From positions 1 through 42,881 of the forward strand of contig NZ_AXAU01000034.1 of the NCBI RefSeq assembly GCF_000472965.1: a stretch of DNA of 42,881 nucleotides. The letters are read 5' to 3'. The stretch is from Bradyrhizobium murdochi. Lineage in GTDB: Bacteria; Pseudomonadota; Alphaproteobacteria; Rhizobiales; Xanthobacteraceae. Both the position numbers and the translations under genes were made by a program. Below the pieces are notes generated by a model that was given only the letters and a program-made list of their open reading frames with translations, made no database searches and had not been told where the DNA came from. Positions 8,496-17,298 of this stretch are shown here, in pieces. Positions within the stretch are counted from its first letter, which is position 1, and each line of letters starts with the position of its first letter.

Positions 8496-9518
8496 TCAAA
8501 GCGCGGCCGGTATCAAACGGCGCAAATGGCCTCGGATATTACGCGCTGCACGCCACACCAAGCCATAGCCCGGCTGCTGCCGAAGCATGAACCGATGGCG
8601 GATTTGAGCCTGCGCGTGAAGTACCCGTTGCGCGAGCTCAGGCTTGGTTTGACCTCCACCGATCCTATGTCCCGCCTCCGCCAGGACGGCGCACATGCCT
8701 TCAACGTCCGGTTTCGGCGAAACCAGGGCCTCTGCTCCGTGAACGAGCGCGGCCATGTCCACGTGAACCTGTTCAGGCTCCGCAACTCCGGTCGCGTACG
8801 CCAGATTCTCCGACGAAATTGTGACGAGCTTCTGCAGAAATGGTTGGGCGCCGGCCCGCGACATGCTGGAGGGAACCTCCCGGTAAACAGTTAACCGCTC
8901 GGGCAAATTGGCTACGCGATATTGTCGCGAAATGCGGGACCACAGTTCATAGTCTTCGGGCGGCTGCCGCGCAGGATCAGTTGTGTATACCCCGACACGA
9001 TCGAGCGCCGATTTTCGTACCATCACCGAAGAGTGCACAAAAGGATTGTTGAAGATAAGATCAAATCGAAGGATCTCGTCTTCCGTAGGGTGGTCATGAA
9101 AGCGGCCGCTTGGTTTGTCGCCTACCCATATCTCGGCGCGCGTGCCGATCAAGGCGTGCTCAGGATGGCTCTCCAGAAACTGAACCTGCTTGGCTATCCG
9201 GCTCGGATCTGCGAGATCGTCATGGTCCTGCCTCGCGATATACCGCCCTCGTGCTAGCGAGATACCGCGGTTGAGCGCGCCAGCGAGACCAGCGTCGGTC
9301 TGATGGAAAACGCGAACGCGTGGATCGGTAATGCTGTCCAAATAGGGGCCGGTCTCGTCGGTCGAGCCATTATCAATCGCGATTAGCTCGAAGTCGGCGA
9401 ACGACTGGTTAAGGATCGTCCCGAGCGCCTGCGGTAAATCACGGCCGCCGTTCTTCACCGACAAAACAACGCTGACCGTCGGGTAGCCCCCTTGGCTATT
9501 CATCATTTGTGTTGCCAT
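8496..9518 (-). CDS. Family 2 glycosyltransferase
   Basis: A 340-residue GT-A enzyme: VSVVLSVKNGGRDLPQAL, then LIAIDNGSTDETG and ARQDHDDLADPSR, the nucleotide and metal-binding segments, and PPEDYELWSR, the catalytic ED region. The start overlaps the end of the C-methyltransferase by 23 bp; ATGs at 9506 and 9503 are also possible, since the start region has no strong ribosome site. It probably transfers one of the CDP- or GDP-derived sugars made by its neighbours. Confidence 0.9.
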   Translation of the reverse strand: MATQMMNSQGGYPTVSVVLSVKNGGRDLPQALGTILNQSFADFELIAIDNGSTDETGPYLDSITDPRVRVFHQTDAGLAGALNRGISLARGRYIARQDHDDLADPSRIAKQVQFLESHPEHALIGTRAEIWVGDKPSGRFHDHPTEDEILRFDLIFNNPFVHSSVMVRKSALDRVGVYTTDPARQPPEDYELWSRISRQYRVANLPERLTVYREVPSSMSRAGAQPFLQKLVTISSENLAYATGVAEPEQVHVDMAALVHGAEALVSPKPDVEGMCAVLAEAGHRIGGGQTKPELAQRVLHAQAQIRHRFMLRQQPGYGLVWRAARNIRGHLRRLIPAAL

Positions 9519-10761
9519 GGCTGTTCAGGATCAGAGGCTCGGGCACAGGAATGATGAATCGGCCCGTCCAATCGGGGATCTGATTGATTTGCGCTACGAT
9601 TTCCTCCCGCAGGTTCCACGGCAGAATGAGAACGTAGTCGGGCCGCCGTTTTGCGATCTCATCAGGCGCGAGAACCGGGATTCGTGTTCCCGGCAACAGC
9701 AGGCCTTGCTTGTGAACATTGCGATCGACGGTGAAGCCGATAAAGTCGCGACCAATTCCGCAGTAGTTGAGCAGCGTATTGCCCTTCGCAGGCGCGCCAT
9801 ACGCCGCGATCGATTTTCCCTCCTCGATTAGCCCAATCAATAGGCGCAGCAAGGACCGCTTCAGCTGCCGAACGCGATGCCCGAAGGCCTCATACGTGGC
9901 GAGACGGTCCAGTCCCGCCTGGATCTCCTCCTGCTTCAGTTGCTTGATGGCCTCGGACGCGACGACACGACCGGCATGCGCGACATAGAGGCGAAGCGAT
10001 CCACCATGGGTCGACAAGCGCTCCACGTCGGTGAGCTGCAATCCATGCCGCCCGAATAAGGGTTCCAGCGCCAGTAGCGACAAATATGAATAGTGCTCAT
10101 GGTAAATGGTATCAAACTCGACGTTGCGGATCATTTCGAGGACATGCGGAAACTCGAACGTCGCGACCCCCTGCTCACTGAGCAGAATTTTGAAACCGGC
10201 GACGAAGTCGTTGATGTCGGGCACGTGGGCAAGCACGTTGTTGGCGATGATCAAGTCCGCAGCACCGCCCTCTGCGCGCAACCTCGTGGCCGCCTTCGAC
10301 CCAAAGAAAGCGACCTCGGTCGGCACACGCCGCAAATCCCGCGCCGCTTTGGCGCAGTTGGCTGCGGGATCCACACCGAGGCAAGGTATGCCCCTCTGAA
10401 CGAAATACTGCAGCAGATACCCATCGTTGCTGCCGACTTCGACGACGCGGGAGCTTGCATCGAGCGCGAAGCGAGCGATTGCCCTTTCGACAAACGCGCG
10501 TGCGTGAGCGAGCCAACTGTCCGAAAACGACGAAAAATAAACATACTCGCCGTGAAAGTGCGTCTCCGGCGTCTCGAAGTCCTCAAGCTGCACCAACCAG
10601 CAGCGATCACACACAAAGCTCTTCAGTGGATAAAATCGTTCACTAAACGAAGCCTGATCGGCACGAACAAACGCATTCGAGATCGGCGTCATGCCGAGGT
10701 CGATGAGCACCGCTGTCAGCGGCGCGCCACAAGACCGACATGCCGGCGGGTTCGCAGCCAT
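9496..10761 (-). CDS. Sugar C-methyltransferase (TylC3/NovU-like)
   Basis: A 421-residue three-part methyltransferase. The N-terminal zinc-binding module has CRSCG and CDRCW (Methyltransf_13-like). The central SAM domain has SRVVEVGSNDGYLLQYF, then IANNVLAHVPDI and TIYHEHYSYLS with the conserved His/Tyr pairs. The C-terminal domain has AYGAPAKGNTLLNYCGI (Methyltransf_14-like). This architecture is known for C-3 or C-5 methylation of NDP-4-keto-6-deoxy sugars. The start at 10761 falls 5 bp after the rfbF stop; an in-frame start at 10785 inside rfbF is the alternative. With RfbF/RfbG it implies a CDP-linked C-methyl branched sugar. Confidence 0.88.
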   Translation of the reverse strand: MAANPPACRSCGAPLTAVLIDLGMTPISNAFVRADQASFSERFYPLKSFVCDRCWLVQLEDFETPETHFHGEYVYFSSFSDSWLAHARAFVERAIARFALDASSRVVEVGSNDGYLLQYFVQRGIPCLGVDPAANCAKAARDLRRVPTEVAFFGSKAATRLRAEGGAADLIIANNVLAHVPDINDFVAGFKILLSEQGVATFEFPHVLEMIRNVEFDTIYHEHYSYLSLLALEPLFGRHGLQLTDVERLSTHGGSLRLYVAHAGRVVASEAIKQLKQEEIQAGLDRLATYEAFGHRVRQLKRSLLRLLIGLIEEGKSIAAYGAPAKGNTLLNYCGIGRDFIGFTVDRNVHKQGLLLPGTRIPVLAPDEIAKRRPDYVLILPWNLREEIVAQINQIPDWTGRFIIPVPEPLILNSHGNTNDE

Positions 10762-10766
10762 CCAGT

Positions 10767-11546
10767 TCAGTTCCACAGCCGCCAAGGCGCGCGACCAGCC
10801 TGCCAGAGCTCCTCAAGCATCATCTTGTCGCGAAGCGTGTCCATCGGCTGCCAGAAGCCATAGTGCCGATGAGCGCATAGCTGTTCGTCCCTGGCAAGCG
10901 CCTCAAGCGGGGTCGACTCCCACGATGTCTTGTCGCCCTCGATCCGGTCGATCACCGCGGGGTTGAGCACAAAGAAGCCGCCATTGATGTAGGCATTGTC
11001 GCCAGGCGGCTTCTCGACGAAGGATTTCACCGTCGATCCATCGATCTCCAACGCACCATAACGTCCTGGCGGCCGCACAGCAGTCACCGTCGCCTGTTTC
11101 CCGTGGCTGCGATGAAAGGCAATGGAAGCAGTGATATCGATATCGGACAGACCGTCACCGTAGGTGAAGCAGAACGGCTCCTGCGGATCGAGGTATTTGC
11201 GCACCCGCTTGAGACGGCCGCCGGTCAACGTCGTCTCGCCGGTATCCACGAGCGTGATCCGCCAGGGCTCGACACTGCTCTGATGATAGACCACATTATT
11301 CTTCGTGGCATCAATGGTGACATCAGAATGATGCAGCACGAAGTTCATGAAGTATTCTTTTATCATGTAGCCTTTGTAGCCGAGGCAGATCACGAAATCC
11401 GTGAGTCCGTGATGCGCATAGAGCTTCATGATGTGCCACAAGATCGGCCGCCCGCCGATTTCGATCATCGGCTTAGGTCGCACCAAGGTCTCTTCCGAGA
11501 TTCGGGTGCCCATACCACCTGCGAGAATGACAACTTTCACCGACAC
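10767..11546 (-). CDS. rfbF: Glucose-1-phosphate cytidylyltransferase
   Basis: Makes CDP-glucose from CTP and glucose-1-phosphate. The 259-residue protein opens MSVKVVILAGGMGTRISEET (nucleotidyltransferase signature), with RPKPMIEIGGRPILWHIMK following, and FCFTYGDGLSDID carries the metal-binding Asp. Both length and sequence fit RfbF/DdhA. It precedes the C-methyltransferase by 5 bp. The dehydratase rfbG is three genes further along the same operon. Confidence 0.96.
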   Translation of the reverse strand: MSVKVVILAGGMGTRISEETLVRPKPMIEIGGRPILWHIMKLYAHHGLTDFVICLGYKGYMIKEYFMNFVLHHSDVTIDATKNNVVYHQSSVEPWRITLVDTGETTLTGGRLKRVRKYLDPQEPFCFTYGDGLSDIDITASIAFHRSHGKQATVTAVRPPGRYGALEIDGSTVKSFVEKPPGDNAYINGGFFVLNPAVIDRIEGDKTSWESTPLEALARDEQLCAHRHYGFWQPMDTLRDKMMLEELWQAGRAPWRLWN

Positions 11547-11577
11547 CTGCCTATTCAGTTTGCGCGACCGCGACTCT

Positions 11578-12414
11578 TCAAGCTTGAGAATTGACTTGCT
11601 TCCGCTTTGCTTCCACGTGGAAGCCGATCGTGAATTCCTTCAACAGAATTTTCTTGTCGAGTTCATAAAAATACCGCGGCAGAACGTCCCCTATCAGGCG
11701 GACAAATTCTTCCTCATACCCTCCGTGATCGAGATTAAGTCGATCAAATTGCCAACTAGATCTGGCGCATTCCTGGGCCAGGTGCGCAAAAAATCCGTGG
11801 TTCGGCTCGATCGAAATAATCTCGCAACCAAGCTCAGTCAGAAACTTGCGATACCAATGGTCAGTATAGCCTCCGTAGAAATGATAGGGCTCCTGATGAA
11901 GTCCTGATCCCAGAGGCGCGGTCAGGAATAATCTCCCACCCGGTTTGGCAATTCTTATCATTTCGCCGAGCGATTCGATCGGGCGTGGAACGTGCTCCAG
12001 AACTTCAGTGCACAAGATGACGTCAAAGCTGGCGTCTGGCACTGGAATATCTGTGATGTCCGAAACGTAATCAATTTGAGCGTACTGTCCCTCGGCGCCC
12101 TTATAGCCATCATACTCCGCAAAATCCTGAGTCTCGTATTTGCAATGCTTGAACAGGTTCCGATAGGGCGCTGTGCCCGCGCCAACGTCCAGAACACGCG
12201 ATCCCGGATCCACTGACCTCGCGCGGTCAGCCACCCATTTATCCCGCGACCGCGAATTAAATTCGCGAGCCTCGGCGGCCGAGACGGATGCTCTCTCTTC
12301 AAGAAGAGAGAGCATCGCTTGGGCCCTGTATACAGCGCTAAGCTTCCGCAAGAAAGCCCACTTCGAGTCCTTCAGGTCGCTAACGAATTGTCCGATGACG
12401 GAGGCGTTGGTCAC
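11578..12414 (-). CDS. Class I SAM-dependent methyltransferase, Methyltransf_11-like
   Basis: A 278-residue protein. SRVLDVGAGTAPYRNLF is SAM motif I; DVILCTEVLEHVPRPIESL and IAKPGGRLFLTAPLGSG are motifs II and III of the UbiE/Methyltransf_11 group. The region after it, QEPYHFYGGYTDHWYRKFL, is typical of methyltransferases in glycan clusters. It stands upstream of rfbF with a 31-bp gap. The likely role is O-methylation of a glycan; a terminal methyl cap used for chain-length control by Wzm/Wzt is one option that cannot be decided here. Confidence 0.82.
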   Translation of the reverse strand: MTNASVIGQFVSDLKDSKWAFLRKLSAVYRAQAMLSLLEERASVSAAEAREFNSRSRDKWVADRARSVDPGSRVLDVGAGTAPYRNLFKHCKYETQDFAEYDGYKGAEGQYAQIDYVSDITDIPVPDASFDVILCTEVLEHVPRPIESLGEMIRIAKPGGRLFLTAPLGSGLHQEPYHFYGGYTDHWYRKFLTELGCEIISIEPNHGFFAHLAQECARSSWQFDRLNLDHGGYEEEFVRLIGDVLPRYFYELDKKILLKEFTIGFHVEAKRKQVNSQA

Positions 12415-12472
12415 CCTGCTGATATCCTTGTATGTTGTGCACGCTTCATACGATCACTGCCTCCGATCAGAG

Positions 12473-13222
12473 CTAACTGACGCGCTTGAGGTACCCGTCC
12501 GGCGCCACGGTGATCAGCAGCTTGTGCTGTATGCTCTTGTCGACTTCGAATTCCGGGTGAAGCTTGAGAAATTCCCATACCGCGGTTTTCGCATTGTTGC
12601 CCCTTCTCCACGGCCTATCGGCGAACGTATCATCGGGCATATCTTCAATTACCGTGTCGAAGACGACACAATAGCTTCCGATCGACGCAAGGCGGGCATA
12701 AGCATCAAGTTCGGCAAGCACATGATCGTGGGTATGATTGCTATCGAGAAGAACGAGTACGCTCTTCTTGCCCGCCGTCTTGGCGCTGACCTCGGCCACT
12801 ACCTCAGGCGCAATACTCGATCCCTCAATCATCGAAATGCGCCGGGCCATCGGATGAGCTTCGATTGCAGAGCGGTTATGCGCGCGAATGTCGATATCGA
12901 TACCAAGCACTTGCGCGTCTTGCGGCCCGCCCGCCATTGCGCTTAATTCCAGCATCGAAGCAGAGAAGATCAAGGAGCCACCGTGCGCGATGCCCGTTTC
13001 GATGATGAGATCGGGTTTGATCGACCAGATGATCTCCTGAACCGCGAGAACGTCCTGCGGATATTGAATGATGGGGCGCCCCATCCACTCGAAATGATAG
13101 GAATACTTCGCACGGTTGGCGCGATCCATCCATGATCGCGTGACACGGGCCAGCTCGGGGTCATCGCCCATCTGTTCGATCTCAAGCGCGCATTCGCGCT
13201 TGAACTTCGGATACTCGCTCAT
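12473..13222 (-). CDS. CmcI-family methyltransferase (PF04989-like)
   Basis: A 249-residue protein beginning MSEYPKFKRECALEIEQ. PDLIIETGIAHGGSLIFSAS, VLGIDIDIRAHNRSAIEAHP, MIEGSSI and LVLLDSNHTHDHVLAEL are hallmark segments of the cephalosporin hydroxylase/rhamnosyl O-methyltransferase family. The start at 13222 overlaps the formyltransferase stop as ATGA; the frame is open 68 codons further up, but that part is a shadow of the formyltransferase. Likely a SAM-dependent O-methyltransferase on a sugar. Confidence 0.85.
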   Translation of the reverse strand: MSEYPKFKRECALEIEQMGDDPELARVTRSWMDRANRAKYSYHFEWMGRPIIQYPQDVLAVQEIIWSIKPDLIIETGIAHGGSLIFSASMLELSAMAGGPQDAQVLGIDIDIRAHNRSAIEAHPMARRISMIEGSSIAPEVVAEVSAKTAGKKSVLVLLDSNHTHDHVLAELDAYARLASIGSYCVVFDTVIEDMPDDTFADRPWRRGNNAKTAVWEFLKLHPEFEVDKSIQHKLLITVAPDGYLKRVS

Positions 13223-13962
13223 CTCGACTTCCTCTTGATCTCGACACGGACCTCGTAGACGTCGTCGCCGTCCGAAAACGTACATGCTGGGTAGCCGGGA
13301 AATGTTCTGGCCCGAAGAAGGTTGAGCAAGTCGCGCGCCAGATAGGGCTTTTCCAGAAGGATCGAGCTTGCCGGCTCCAGCTCGGATCCACGATGGAAAG
13401 TGCCCGCGGCAAGGTCCTGTGGCCACGCCTCGAAATCCAGACAGCGGAGCTTCGGATATGTCGCCTGGACCAGCTGTAGCACCGCCTCCCTCGCCTTCCG
13501 ATACAGCGATCCACCGGTATCCTCCCAGTCGTAGGGGACCTCGAGCTGCGCAACGATATCACCGCTGTCCACGCCCTCGTCGACCATGTGCAGGCTCACC
13601 CCAAAGGGCACCCGATCGACAATCGACCAGAAGTTATAGTGCTTACCCCTGCCGTGAGGCAGAAGGCTCGGATGGGTGTTGATAAACCCGCGACGAGTTA
13701 AAGAGATCAGCGGCCGTCGAATGATTTTTGGCCACCACGCCAACAGACCGAGATCGAAAGAGAGCCCTTCGCTTGCAGCAAAATCCGACACCTGACTGGA
13801 CGACTGAAATACCAGGCACTGAATTTGCTCACGGCGTGCCATTGCCGCAAGGTCGTTATCCGCAGTGGTGACGATCAAAGCAAGATCGTCGCGAAAACTG
13901 GCGATAAGCCAACGCGCAATCTCCATCCCTACGTGACCATCCGCGAGCAGAAGAAGCTTCAT
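13219..13962 (-). CDS. Sugar N-formyltransferase
   Basis: Probably moves a formyl group from N10-formyl-tetrahydrofolate to the amino group of an NDP-4-amino-4,6-dideoxy sugar. The 247-residue protein has the conserved triad: FINTHPSLLPHGRGKHYNF with Asn95 and His97, and GVSLHMVDEGVDSGD with Asp132. It lies 6 bp after the DegT aminotransferase and overlaps the CmcI-like gene by 4 bp, so the three are a translation unit. The pairing resembles Brucella per-wbkC (N-formylperosamine) and other formamido-sugar clusters. The N-terminal MKLLLLADGHVGMEI lacks the exact loop of tRNA formyltransferases, and no C-terminal tRNA domain is present. Confidence 0.88.
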   Translation of the reverse strand: MKLLLLADGHVGMEIARWLIASFRDDLALIVTTADNDLAAMARREQIQCLVFQSSSQVSDFAASEGLSFDLGLLAWWPKIIRRPLISLTRRGFINTHPSLLPHGRGKHYNFWSIVDRVPFGVSLHMVDEGVDSGDIVAQLEVPYDWEDTGGSLYRKAREAVLQLVQATYPKLRCLDFEAWPQDLAAGTFHRGSELEPASSILLEKPYLARDLLNLLRARTFPGYPACTFSDGDDVYEVRVEIKRKSR

Positions 13963-13968
13963 ACTTAT

Positions 13969-15093
13969 TCAATCGCCCTGCAGCACACTGCTAATCACCG
14001 CGATCACCCGATCCTGATCCGCTGCGGTCATGTCGTGATAGCTCGGAAGGTTGATCGCTCGCGTCGGGATTCCCCATGCGTGCCGGTTGCTCCGCACCTC
14101 GTCGAACATGGGCAGCCCCGACAACGGATAGAAAAACACGCGGGCATCGATATTGTCCGCGGCGAACGCGGCAACCAGCTTCTCGCGCGTGACCCCGGTA
14201 GACTCATCGAACACAGCGGTCGGCATCCAGGCGCCGTTGACGATGTTGCTGGATTCCGGGTTGATCCTCACGCCGGCAATATCCTGTAGGCGATCGCGGT
14301 AATAGTGAAAGATTTCCCGCTTTCGGCAAATCAACTCGTCGATCCGCTCCATCTGTGCGCAGCCGAGCGCCGCCTGGATGTTAGACATCTTGTATTTGAA
14401 GCCGACAACGTCGGGCCAAAACTGCTTCGGTTGCGTGCGCGATCGGCCGTGGTTTGAAAGCGTCAGAACCCGCTCGTAGAGCTCAGGATCGTTCGTCACG
14501 AACATCCCCCCCTCACCGGTCGTGACCGTCTTGGTACCATGAAACGAGAATGCGCCGAACCGGCCCATGCTTCCTGCGCGCTTGCCGGAATACTCGGAAC
14601 CAATCGCCTCCGCAGCGTCCTCAATGACGGGAATACCGTGCGCCTCTCCAATCGCGAGTAAACGCTCCATGTCGCACAGATTGCCATAGAGGTGAACCGC
14701 GAGGATGGCCTTCGTCCTCGGCGTAATCGCGGCCTCGACGAGCTCGGGATCAATGCACCAGCTGTCAGGTCGAATGTCCACAAATACCGGCTTCGCACCG
14801 AGATGGATGATTGGGGCGGCCGAAGCAATCCAATTGGTGTCTGCCATAATTACTTCATCGTCGGGGCCGATCCCCAGCGCCGCCATTCCCAAATGCAGCG
14901 CACCTGTGCAGCTCGATGTGGCGATCGCACGGGAAGTGCAGAGGTGGTCCTTGAAGGCGGTTTCGAAGCGATTGATGTAGTCGTAGCAATGCTCGCCCCA
15001 GCCGTTTGCGGCGGCATCGCCTGCATACCGAACCTCGAGCTCGGTTATAGAGGGCTTAGTATAGAGAATGCGCGATGGCTCGGACGAGGCCAT
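13969..15093 (-). CDS. DegT/DnrJ/EryC1 sugar aminotransferase (perosamine-synthase-like)
   Basis: A PLP enzyme that aminates a 4-keto-6-deoxy nucleotide sugar. FGAFSFHGTKTVTTGEGGMF carries the Schiff-base Lys (Lys188 from the chosen start), so it is an aminotransferase and not a ColD/DdhC-type dehydrase, which has His there. IPVIEDAAEAIGSEY supplies the PLP-ring Asp, and TNWIASAAPIIHLGAKP resembles GDP-perosamine synthases. I choose ATG 15093 (374 residues) because CGGAG lies about 9 nt before it; the in-frame GTG at 15123 has no ribosome site. Its substrate could be GDP-4-keto-6-deoxymannose (from Gmd) or the CDP-keto sugar. Confidence 0.92.
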   Translation of the reverse strand: MASSEPSRILYTKPSITELEVRYAGDAAANGWGEHCYDYINRFETAFKDHLCTSRAIATSSCTGALHLGMAALGIGPDDEVIMADTNWIASAAPIIHLGAKPVFVDIRPDSWCIDPELVEAAITPRTKAILAVHLYGNLCDMERLLAIGEAHGIPVIEDAAEAIGSEYSGKRAGSMGRFGAFSFHGTKTVTTGEGGMFVTNDPELYERVLTLSNHGRSRTQPKQFWPDVVGFKYKMSNIQAALGCAQMERIDELICRKREIFHYYRDRLQDIAGVRINPESSNIVNGAWMPTAVFDESTGVTREKLVAAFAADNIDARVFFYPLSGLPMFDEVRSNRHAWGIPTRAINLPSYHDMTAADQDRVIAVISSVLQGD

Positions 15094-15119
15094 GTTGGTT
15101 TTCTCCGAAACTCGGACTA

Positions 15120-15662
15120 TCACAGTCGGACACCGATAAACGACGATGGCAGCAATCTGTCGCGCTCCGAAATGACGATGTCAGCAACCGGCCAATTGAT
15201 CGCCAGCGCGGGATCGTCAAATCGAAAGCCAGCGCCAGCACCCGGGACATAGGCCGGTGTAATCTCGTAGTCGACTTCGGTATTGTCGACCAGGGTCTGA
15301 AAACCGTGTGCAAAACCCTTCGGAATATAGAGCATGAGCCAGTTGTCGGCACTTAGCTCCTCACCGTGCCATTGGCCATAGGTTGGCGAGCCGTCCCGTA
15401 GATCGACCATCACGTCAAAGATTGCGCCGCGCGTGCAGCGCACGAGCTTCGTCTCAAGATGCGGCGGCGCCTGGAAATGCATTCCGCGCACTGTCCCCGC
15501 CCGCGCGTTCAATGAGATCGAGCGTTGCACCAAGTCGGTCTCTAGACCGCGAGCGCGGAACGTATCGGCACAAAATCGGCGCGCAAACGCTCCGCGCTCG
15601 TCCACAATCGGCTGCGGTTCGATACGATAGGCTCCGGCAAGCTTGAGCGAAGTAAAGATCAT
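15120..15662 (-). CDS. dTDP-4-dehydrorhamnose 3,5-epimerase-like (RfbC/RmlC family)
   Basis: A 180-residue cupin epimerase. Visible marks are PIVDERGAFARRF, RGMHFQAPPHLETKLVRCTRGAIFDV with the catalytic His, YIPKGFAHGFQTL and EITPAYVPGAGAGFRFDDP with a Tyr near the usual acid position. The start at 15662 (MIFTSLKLAGAY) matches the usual RfbC N-terminus; the frame opens to 15719, but that would overlap the FkbM gene by 44 bp. No rfbA, rfbB or rfbD is in the window, so the substrate may be a CDP-4-keto-6-deoxy sugar rather than dTDP-sugar. Confidence 0.9.
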   Translation of the reverse strand: MIFTSLKLAGAYRIEPQPIVDERGAFARRFCADTFRARGLETDLVQRSISLNARAGTVRGMHFQAPPHLETKLVRCTRGAIFDVMVDLRDGSPTYGQWHGEELSADNWLMLYIPKGFAHGFQTLVDNTEVDYEITPAYVPGAGAGFRFDDPALAINWPVADIVISERDRLLPSSFIGVRL

Positions 15663-15675
15663 AAAAGCGCAAAGC

Positions 15676-16377
15676 TCACGATCTCTTGCTACCGCTTTTC
15701 CATCGACCGAGATCGACAAAAATCGTGTTAATGTACGTATCGCCGAACGCGAAATAGCCGTTGTCCGACATCAGCTGCGCGATTCGCGTATCCTTCACTT
15801 CTTCGCGCGTTTCGCTGTATTGAAGCGTTTCAACACAGATGATCGCCGGTCGGTACTTGTTGAGATTCAGCGTCGACAGCACATCAAAATCGAGCCCCTC
15901 GACGTCGATCGACACCAATGTGGGCTCCTTGTCAAGAAAACGATCCGCAAAGATATCGTCGAACGTGATCAATGGAACGGGGAGAACCTTTTCGATACGC
16001 TGGGTCCCCATGGCTTCGTATCGCTTGGCTTCCGCTTCCGAGAACGTGTTCAAGGTTCGCGTGCTCATTACGAAGAACTGAGCCACACGCGCCGACGTCA
16101 CGCCGACGCCCGCTTCTATGCACACGTCACGCGGCCTCACGCGCTTTATCGAAGCCATCAGTTCAGGATCGGGTTCGACCAGCACCCCCTGAAACCCCCG
16201 CCTATAAAACAGATAAGTGTTACTGAACTGGCTAGGATGGTGCGCACCGATATCAAGATACGTCACCTCCTCGATCTGCATCGCTTTGGCAACAAAATCG
16301 ATAATCAGGTCCTCGCCGGCCTGAGAATAGGAATGCTTCGCGTCGCGCCAGCGCCACGGCTCGAATAGCTCAATCAT
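15676..16377 (-). CDS. FkbM-family methyltransferase
   Basis: A 233-residue SAM-dependent O-methyltransferase. SYSQAGEDLIIDFVAKA, VTYLDIGAHHPSQFSNTYLF (motif I region), GVLVEPDP and PTLVSIDVEGLDFDVL are the standard Methyltransf_21 (FkbM) segments. It lies between GT2 and the rfbC-like gene in the operon. FkbM proteins are common O-methylation enzymes in rhizobial glycan clusters; position of methylation unknown. Confidence 0.88.
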   Translation of the reverse strand: MIELFEPWRWRDAKHSYSQAGEDLIIDFVAKAMQIEEVTYLDIGAHHPSQFSNTYLFYRRGFQGVLVEPDPELMASIKRVRPRDVCIEAGVGVTSARVAQFFVMSTRTLNTFSEAEAKRYEAMGTQRIEKVLPVPLITFDDIFADRFLDKEPTLVSIDVEGLDFDVLSTLNLNKYRPAIICVETLQYSETREEVKDTRIAQLMSDNGYFAFGDTYINTIFVDLGRWKSGSKRS

Positions 16378-16431
16378 CGAAAAGCACCGCCAATCGCTGG
16401 CACGCGCACAGTCTCCCCAAATTGGCGCATG

Positions 16432-17298
16432 TCACGAACTTCGGGTCGCATGATAGCTTCTAAGTGTACGCACCAGCCGCAACAACCTCAAGAGTAACCT
16501 GACTTTTTCCAAGTTCGACAAACGCGAACAGCGCGCAAGGGCAATAGCGGAATGCAAGAAAAATGGCCAAAAGTCTAACCGTTTTTTCCTGGCATCTACA
16601 TACTTGACTTCGTAGGTGGGTGCATCAACACCGGCACCGTAAAGATTTTGGTCGATCGTTCGAAAGCCGCTTTCAAGGATGATGCGAAGGACGACATAAC
16701 AATCGTAAAAATCAAAATAGCTACCCTTCAGGGTAAAAAGAATCGACCCGCGGGGATGAAGTCCGTAGAAAAGGCTGGGCTGCATGTTCGAAAAGTAATT
16801 CTCCACGTTCTGGAACAGCTTCGCATTTGGCGACAGCTCTGGAATCGGATTCTCTTCGCAAACATTTCGCGCCCTGAAGAGCGTATTGAACTTGGTCATG
16901 ACAGAGCACGACGGGCTTGCAGCGGCAAGACAGGTTTCGATGAACCTTGCATCCCATTCGTCATCATCTGCCGCCCACATGAAGTATTCTCCCGACGCAT
17001 TCGCAAGGACGAAGCGGAAGTTCGCAATCGCTCCGATGTTGGCCGGTTGACGAAAATACTTTATCCGCGCGTCGACCTCGGAGAATTCTTGAACAGCCCT
17101 CTCTGTTTCCGAACCGGGTGAGGCGTTATCCGACACCAGGATTTCGAGATTCGGGTAAGTCTGACCACAGATGAGCTGCAATGTCCGACGCAGACCCACC
17201 GGCCTATTGAAGGTCGGAATCCCTATGGACACCAGCGGCCTGTTTCCGCCGGACAAATCGACAGCGGAAGAATCTGAGGCCATGACGTAACCCTGCAT
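16432..17298 (-). CDS. Family 2 glycosyltransferase
   Basis: A 288-residue GT-A enzyme. PLVSIGIPTFNRPVGLRRTL, ILVSDNASPGSETE and FMWAADDDEWDARFIE (DxD-like acidic run) identify it. The start at 17298 directly follows the wzt stop, with GGGAAAG as ribosome site inside the end of wzt; an ATG at 17283 is a second option. Its position just after the ABC transporter genes is usual for transferases that build an exported O-chain. Confidence 0.87.
   Translation of the reverse strand: MQGYVMASDSSAVDLSGGNRPLVSIGIPTFNRPVGLRRTLQLICGQTYPNLEILVSDNASPGSETERAVQEFSEVDARIKYFRQPANIGAIANFRFVLANASGEYFMWAADDDEWDARFIETCLAAASPSCSVMTKFNTLFRARNVCEENPIPELSPNAKLFQNVENYFSNMQPSLFYGLHPRGSILFTLKGSYFDFYDCYVVLRIILESGFRTIDQNLYGAGVDAPTYEVKYVDARKKRLDFWPFFLHSAIALARCSRLSNLEKVRLLLRLLRLVRTLRSYHATRSS

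Noticed and set aside
13969..15093. DegT protein as a DdhC/E1-type 3-dehydrase for 3,6-dideoxyhexoses, given rfbF and rfbG nearby
   Set aside because: The PLP-binding Lys is present in FHGTKTVT where the dehydrases have His, and no iron-sulfur Cys set is seen.
16388..16427. Inverted repeat CGCCAAT/ATTGGCG between the GT2 and FkbM genes
   Set aside because: The loop of about 26 bases is long and no T-run follows; too weak to call a terminator.
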